Shown here in pieces: positions 59,890 to 64,000 of a DNA stretch of 64,000 bases. The notes under the pieces were generated by a model. It did no database searches, had not been told where the DNA came from, and saw nothing but the letters and a program-made list of their open reading frames with translations. The stretch lies in assembly GCF_000364605.1 (NCBI RefSeq), contig NZ_KB822586.1, positions 50,228-114,227 of the forward strand, written 5' to 3'. Made by a program: the position numbers and the translations under genes. The DNA comes from Nocardioides sp. Iso805N (lineage in GTDB: Bacteria; Actinomycetota; Actinomycetes; Propionibacteriales; Nocardioidaceae). Positions within the stretch are counted from its first letter, which is position 1. Each line of letters opens with the position of its first letter.

Positions 59890-60678
59890 GTGACGCAGCG
59901 CCCCGTGCTCGCCTTCGCCCATCGGGGCGGGGCCTACCACCCCGAGATCGAGGGGCTGGAGAACACCCTGGCCGCCTTCCGGCACGCCGTCGCGCTGGGC
60001 TACACCCACCTCGAGACAGACGTGCATGTGACCCGTGACGGGGTGCTGCTGGCGTTCCACGACGACGTGCTCGATCGGGTCACCGACAGCACCGGATCGA
60101 TCGCCGAGCTGACCCTGGCCGAGGTCCGTGCGGCCCGGATCGCCAGCCAACACCAGGTCCCGACGCTGGCCGAGCTCTTCGAAGCCTTCCCCGGCGCCAG
60201 CTTCAACATCGACCTCAAGTCCGGCGGCGCTGTGCCGGCGCTGGCTCGCTTCCTGGACGAGCGTGGCGCGCACGACCGGGTCGTCGTCGGCTCCTTCGGC
60301 GTACGCCGCCTGCGCGCCTTCCGGCGGCTGACCGGCGGCCGGGTGGCCACCAGTGCCCACCCGGTGGAGGTGGCCGCCTACCTCCTCTCCCCCAGCCCAC
60401 GGCTCGCGCGCCTGCTCGCCGGGGAGGACTTCGTCGCGTTCCAGGTCCCGCACCGGCGCACCGTCCGCGGTCGGGTCCTGCCGATCGTCACCCGCGACTT
60501 CGTCGATCGCGCTCACCGCGCCGGCAAGCAGGTGCACGTGTGGACGATCGATGATCCTGGGGAGATGCGGGAGCTCCTCGACATCGGGGTGGACGGTCTG
60601 ATGACCGACCGCACCGACCTGTTGAAGGAGGTCCTGATCGCGCGCGGCCAGTGGCCAACCAGCGGGAGCCGGGCATGA
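59890..60678 (+). CDS. Glycerophosphodiester phosphodiesterase (GDPD/UgpQ-like)
   Basis: A 262-residue GDPD-family enzyme hydrolysing glycerophosphodiesters to glycerol-3-phosphate and an alcohol. Catalytic residues are visible: His11-Arg12 in AFAHRGG, Glu42 and Asp44 in LETDVHVTRDG, His57 in FHDD, and a TxSxNIDLKS-like segment at SFNIDLKSGG. GTG 59890 follows CATACT by six bases, perhaps leaderless. Its stop overlaps the following carrier gene by four bases, so the two are coupled. Confidence 0.87.
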   Translation: MTQRPVLAFAHRGGAYHPEIEGLENTLAAFRHAVALGYTHLETDVHVTRDGVLLAFHDDVLDRVTDSTGSIAELTLAEVRAARIASQHQVPTLAELFEAFPGASFNIDLKSGGAVPALARFLDERGAHDRVVVGSFGVRRLRAFRRLTGGRVATSAHPVEVAAYLLSPSPRLARLLAGEDFVAFQVPHRRTVRGRVLPIVTRDFVDRAHRAGKQVHVWTIDDPGEMRELLDIGVDGLMTDRTDLLKEVLIARGQWPTSGSRA

Positions 60679-62054
60679 CAGCGGCCCAGGGTCTGGGCGA
60701 CTTCGCGCCGGTCCGACGGCGCCAGCAGCAGAGGGCCTGGAACTGGTACGACTGGGCCAACTCAGCTTTCTACACCACGGTGCTGACGGTGCTGTTCGGA
60801 CCGTTCATGATCACCGTGGCCGGCCGCGCGGCCGGCTGCGGGGACAGCCCGGACGACACCTGCAACAAGACAGTGGACGTGCTGGGCCTGCACCTGGCCG
60901 CGGGCTCGCTGCCGTCGTACCTGACCAGCTTCGCCACCATCGCGAGCGCGTTCGTCCTGCCCGTGGTCGGGGCACTCGCCGACCGATCCGAGCGCAAGAA
61001 GTGGCACATGGGCGGCTGCGCCTGGGCCGGATCCTTCGTCGGCGCGCTGCTGTTCTTCATGCACGGCGATCACTGGCGCCTAGGGGCGGTAGCGGTCGTG
61101 GTGAGCTCGATCCTGGCCGGCTGCTCGCTGGTCAGCTACTACGCGATCATGGTCGACATCTCCACCGAGGACGAGCGCGACCTCGCCTCGTCGCGGGGCT
61201 GGGCGTTCGGCTATCTCGGCGGCGGCCTCCTGCTGTTGATCAACCTGGTGATGGTGGAGGGCCACGATGCCTTCGGGCTGAGCAAGGAGTTTGCCGTCCG
61301 ACTCTCGCTGCTCTCCGCCTCTGTGTGGTGGGCTGCGTTCACGATCATCCCGGTGAGCAAGCTGCGCAACTCCCCACCCCAGGGGGTCGAGCCGACATCG
61401 GGCGGTCTCCTGCAGCGCTCCTTCGGACAGCTGTGGGCCACCCTGCGGGAGCTGCGGGCGTTCCCGATGACGGTGACCTTCCTGCTGGCCTATCTCTTCT
61501 ACAACGACGGCATCCAGACGGTCATCTACAGCGCCTCGATCTACGGCTCCAAGCAGCTGCACTTCTCCGATTCGGTGCTGATCGCGGCGATCCTGATGAT
61601 CCAGTTCGTCGCCTTCGGCGGAGCGTTGTTCTTCGGCAGGTGGGCGAGCCGGTACGGCGCCTATCGCTGCCTTCTGTACGGCACCTTCGCGTGGATGGCC
61701 ATCGTCGTACTCGCGATGTTCCTGCCGGAGCGCAACGTGGGGCTGTTCCTGGCGATCGGTGTGGCCATCGGCTTGGTGATGGGCGGGACCCAGGCGCTAT
61801 CCCGCTCGTTCTTCAGCCTGTTGATCCCGCGCGGCCGCGAGGGCGAGTACTTCGCGCTCTACAACGCCTGCGAACGAGGCACGTCGTGGTTCGGCACCCT
61901 GTTGTTCGGCGTGGTCTTCCAGGTCAGCGGCTCCTACCGCCCGGCGATCGTCTCGCTGCTGATCTTCTTCGTCCTCGGGGCGTTCTTCCTGCTCCGGCTG
62001 GATCCGCGACGTGGCATCGAGGAAGCCGGCAACACCGTGCCCGCCACTGTGTGA
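60675..62054 (+). CDS. MFS transporter of the UMF1 type
   Basis: A 459-residue 12-helix major facilitator of the UMF1/Atg22-like group, recognised by WNWYDWANSAFYTTVL at the start and by YFALYNACERGTSWFGTLLFG near the C-terminus. ATG 60675 gives an ATGA overlap with the upstream gene and has GGGAGC just before it; a GTG at 60651 is the alternative. In fungi Atg22 exports amino acids from the vacuole, but bacterial substrates are unknown. Coupling to the glycerophosphodiesterase hints at lipid-breakdown products. Confidence 0.85.
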   Translation: MTAAQGLGDFAPVRRRQQQRAWNWYDWANSAFYTTVLTVLFGPFMITVAGRAAGCGDSPDDTCNKTVDVLGLHLAAGSLPSYLTSFATIASAFVLPVVGALADRSERKKWHMGGCAWAGSFVGALLFFMHGDHWRLGAVAVVVSSILAGCSLVSYYAIMVDISTEDERDLASSRGWAFGYLGGGLLLLINLVMVEGHDAFGLSKEFAVRLSLLSASVWWAAFTIIPVSKLRNSPPQGVEPTSGGLLQRSFGQLWATLRELRAFPMTVTFLLAYLFYNDGIQTVIYSASIYGSKQLHFSDSVLIAAILMIQFVAFGGALFFGRWASRYGAYRCLLYGTFAWMAIVVLAMFLPERNVGLFLAIGVAIGLVMGGTQALSRSFFSLLIPRGREGEYFALYNACERGTSWFGTLLFGVVFQVSGSYRPAIVSLLIFFVLGAFFLLRLDPRRGIEEAGNTVPATV

Positions 62055-62115
62055 GAGCTGTGAATCGCAGGCATCGGAAGACGTACGCCGTGTGAGCCAT
62101 TCGTCGGGGTTGGAC

Positions 62116-62141
62116 GGAATCTTCGGCACCCGGCTACCGTT
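62116..62141 (+). promoter_or_regulatory. SigR/SigH-type promoter (GGAAT-N18-GTT) of rbpA
   Basis: GGAAT (62116-62120) and GTT (62139-62141) are separated by exactly 18 bases. A leader of about 100 nt follows before rbpA, which has an excellent ribosome-binding site. In Streptomyces coelicolor rbpA is a known member of the SigR regulon, so this matches established biology. Confidence 0.72.
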
Positions 62142-62248
62142 GAAGACTTCGAGAGGTTCGGTCCCAGCGCGTCAGAAGTTACATCACCTCGCGCGGCGGG
62201 AACCGCCCTACAGAAGACACTCGGGGGAAGAACAAAAGGAGGTGGCCC

Positions 62249-62629
62249 ATGGCAGAGCGCACACTGCGCGGTGCCCGACTCGGCGGCCAGAGCTTCGAGG
62301 ACGAGCGCGGCATCGAGTTCGCGGCGCGGCAGCAGGTCGGATATCGCTGTCCGCAGGGACATCAGTTCGAGATCACCATGTCGGACGAGGCCGAGGTGCC
62401 GACGACCTGGGAGTGCCCGCGCTGCGGGGCCGAGGCGCTGAACGTCGCCGGCAACCTGCCGGAGGAGAAGAACGAGAAGCCCGTCCGCACCCACTGGGAC
62501 ATGCTCTTGGAGAGGCGCTCGGAGAGCGAGCTCGAGGACATCCTCAAGGAGCGGCTGGACCTGCTGCGTGGGGGCGAGATCGGCCCCGCGCACCTGCACC
62601 GGCCCAGCAAGAAGCGGGCTGGCGTCTGA
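62249..62629 (+). CDS. rbpA: RNA polymerase-binding protein RbpA
   Basis: A 126-residue RbpA, the actinobacterial transcription activator that binds RNA polymerase with the primary sigma factor. It begins MAERTLRGARLGGQSFEDERG, has the beta-barrel core YRCPQGHQFEITMSDEAEVPTTWECPRCG with four cysteine/histidine metal-ligand candidates, the basic linker near EKPVRTHWDML and the C-terminal sigma-interaction helix RRSESELEDILKERLDLLR (all in pieces). AAAGGAGG at 62235-62242 is a near-perfect ribosome-binding site. The SigR-type promoter suggests induction in thiol stress. Confidence 0.95.
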   Translation: MAERTLRGARLGGQSFEDERGIEFAARQQVGYRCPQGHQFEITMSDEAEVPTTWECPRCGAEALNVAGNLPEEKNEKPVRTHWDMLLERRSESELEDILKERLDLLRGGEIGPAHLHRPSKKRAGV

Positions 62630-62671
62630 CCGGCGTCAGCTGATCACTGGTCGATCACCCCGGAGTTGCCG

Positions 62672-63169
62672 CTACGTCGGCTCTTCGGGGATGACCTCGC
62701 CCCGGACGATCGGTCCCTGCGGACCGGCGCCGGGGCGAGTTCCGTTCGGACCGCCGTCGCGGGGACCCAACAGCTTGCGCGCGACGAGCGCGGCCAGCAC
62801 GCGCCGCGCCAACGGCCGGGTGAAGGGCAGGATCAGGAAGAAGCCGACGATGTCGGTGACGAATCCGGGAGCGACCATCAGCGTGCCGCCGACGAGGATG
62901 AGTCCACCGTCGGTGAGCTCCTTGGCCGGCATCCGACCGCTGCTCAGCGCGACCCGCAGGGCCTCGAAGGCCCGTGAGCCCTCGCGCTTGACCAGCCAGC
63001 TGCCGACCACGGAGTCGGCGACGAGCAGCAGCACCGTCCACCAGGCGCCGATGACCTGGCCGACCTGGATGATGAAGTAGATCTCCAGCACCGGAAGCAC
63101 CACGAACACGAGCAGCAGCACCCACGGCCATCGCCGTCGCCGGTTCGGGTTGACTGTGTAGCCGCTCAT
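62672..63169 (-). CDS. fxsA: FxsA family membrane protein
   Basis: A 165-residue FxsA-type inner-membrane protein. The family core VLPVLEIYFIIQVGQVIGAWWT, LLLVADSVVGSWLVKREG and GGTLMVAPGFVTDIVGFFLILP (in pieces) gives three to four helices. In E. coli FxsA overproduction relieves T7 exclusion by F plasmid PifA; the normal role is not established. The C-terminal tail (GPRDGGPNGTRPGAG) is disordered. Downstream of the Ppm1 gene on the same strand, separated by hairpins. Confidence 0.88.
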   Translation of the reverse strand: MSGYTVNPNRRRRWPWVLLLVFVVLPVLEIYFIIQVGQVIGAWWTVLLLVADSVVGSWLVKREGSRAFEALRVALSSGRMPAKELTDGGLILVGGTLMVAPGFVTDIVGFFLILPFTRPLARRVLAALVARKLLGPRDGGPNGTRPGAGPQGPIVRGEVIPEEPT

Positions 63170-63208
63170 CCCATCATTATCGCGGGTGGCCCAACAGCCA
63201 TGGGCCGC

Positions 63209-63222
63209 GGTAGGCGGCTACC
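63209..63222. terminator. Short hairpin after the Ppm1 gene
   Basis: GGTAG and CTACC pair around GCGG immediately beyond the Ppm1 stop at 63223. A second stem, GGCCCA (63188-63193) with TGGGCC (63201-63206), lies just downstream. Together they may form a weak terminator. Confidence 0.4.
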
Positions 63223-63984
63223 TCAGTGGGTGCGGCGCCAGGTACGGGTCAGCTGACGCCGACGCTCCCGCAACCCCCACCGCGTCACCAGCTTGAGCGA
63301 CTCCGAGGCCACCGCCCCACTCATCTTCGAGGCACCCCGCACCCGCTCCACGAACTCGATCGGCACCTCCCGCACCACCAACCCCGCCCGCAACGTCCGC
63401 GTCGCCAGATCAGTCTGGAACACATACCCCGCCGACTCCACCGACCCCAGATCCACCTTCTCCAACGTCGCCCGACGAAACAACCGGAACCCCGCCGTCG
63501 CATCCCGGATCCCGATCCCCAACAACAACCGGACATAGAGATTCCCACCCCGCGAGAGCACCTGCCGCGAAAGTGGCCAGTTCACCACCGACCCACCCGG
63601 CACATACCGCGACCCGATCACCAGATCCGCATCACGCAACGCCACCAACAACCGACCCAGCTCCTCGGGCTGATGCGAACCATCCGCATCCATCTCCCCG
63701 ATCACGTCAAAGCCCTGCTCCAACGCCCAACCGAACCCCGCCAAGTACGCCGCACCCAACCCCTCCTTGCTGGTGCGATGCAACACATGGACCCGCTCAT
63801 CACCCGCGGCCAGCTCATCAGCCAAAGCACCGGTGCCATCAGGAGAGCCGTCATCGACCACCAACACCTCGACCCCAGGCTCGGCCCGACGCAACCGGCC
63901 CACCACCCAACCCAGATTCGCAGCCTCGTTATAGGTCGGGACCACCATCACCACCCGACCCAACGCACCCAGATCAGTACTCAC
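63223..63984 (-). CDS. ppm1: Polyprenol monophosphomannose synthase (Ppm1-like GT2)
   Basis: A 253-residue DPMS-type glycosyltransferase that transfers mannose from GDP-Man to polyprenyl phosphate, supplying lipid-linked mannose for mannoprotein or lipoglycan assembly at the membrane. Motifs: VMVVPTYNEAANL, VLVVDDGSPDGTG, the DxD EMDADGSHQPEEL, IGSRYVPGGSV and the C-terminal EFVERVRGASKMSG. There is no C-terminal membrane domain, as in the catalytic-only Ppm1 group. GTG 63984. Codons favour TTG, GGT and T-ending choices, unlike neighbouring genes. Confidence 0.9.
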   Translation of the reverse strand: MSTDLGALGRVVMVVPTYNEAANLGWVVGRLRRAEPGVEVLVVDDGSPDGTGALADELAAGDERVHVLHRTSKEGLGAAYLAGFGWALEQGFDVIGEMDADGSHQPEELGRLLVALRDADLVIGSRYVPGGSVVNWPLSRQVLSRGGNLYVRLLLGIGIRDATAGFRLFRRATLEKVDLGSVESAGYVFQTDLATRTLRAGLVVREVPIEFVERVRGASKMSGAVASESLKLVTRWGLRERRRQLTRTWRRTH

Positions 63985-64000
63985 GTCGCGACTTCCGCCT

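Overview
The window is high-GC, densely coded DNA from an actinobacterium, most likely a Nocardioides-type member of the Propionibacteriales. The family placement is inferred. The actinobacterial assignment rests on an RbpA RNA-polymerase-binding protein, two probably F420-dependent and one flavin-type luciferase-like oxidoreductase, a Ppm1-type polyprenol-phosphate mannosyltransferase, FxsA, a HTH-MurA fusion, frequent GTG starts and many apparently leaderless genes with a TAnnnT -10 box 6-7 nt before the start codon. No tRNA, rRNA, CRISPR array, prophage or complete insertion sequence was seen. I read about 60 genes, mostly short operons separated by strong hairpins.

Layout. 1-8 kb: end of an AzlCD amino-acid exporter, an APC permease, a maltose-acetyltransferase/TetR pair, a GGDEF-EAL protein, a maltokinase-cap-like protein, and small uncharacterised genes. 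8-16.7 kb: PPOX enzyme with a ThrE-type exporter, a lipoprotein with an MpaB-type oxygenase, a three-gene YbjQ-repeat operon, an Old Yellow Enzyme behind a SigR-type promoter, a YbdK-type ligase, a tiny membrane protein and a flavin reductase. 16.7-23.9 kb: RhlE-like helicase, ferredoxin reductase, LLM oxidoreductase, methyltransferase, and an ammonium transporter with a Glu in place of the first pore histidine. 23.9-29.7 kb: a translationally coupled JetA-JetB-JetC (MksF-MksE-MksB) condensin operon with no JetD/MksG nuclease anywhere in the window. 29.7-43 kb: NAD-binding protein, acyl-CoA ligase, cytosolic PAS-GAF-MCP sensor, zinc exporter, second LLM enzyme, secreted CocE-type hydrolase and a surface Ig-like protein. 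43-43.6 kb is the one gene-poor stretch; it holds a repeat-bounded unit of about 440 bp. 43.6-53 kb: DUF427 (second SigR-type promoter), TerC behind a Mn2+ riboswitch, DUF4031, an MBL hydrolase, UvrA-like ATPase, third LLM enzyme, epimerase and gamma-carbonic anhydrase. 52-56 kb: divergent GH18/chitin-binding protein and processive GT2 synthase, probably an exopolysaccharide locus. 56-64 kb: alcohol dehydrogenase divergent from the HTH-MurA fusion, SDR, GDPD, UMF1-type MFS carrier, RbpA with a SigR-type promoter, FxsA and a Ppm1 gene with deviating codon use.

How the genes fit together. Several genes belong to thiol/redox and electrophile stress: the OYE, DUF427 and rbpA genes each carry the GGAAT-N18-GTT box. 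Metal homeostasis is represented by TerC with its riboswitch and by the CDF exporter, and envelope or surface biology by GT2/GH18, MurA-like, Ppm1 and the Ig-like protein. The JetABC operon is the only defence-related locus, and without JetD it is better read as a chromosomal condensin. Family assignments come from recognising motifs by eye; no database search was run.
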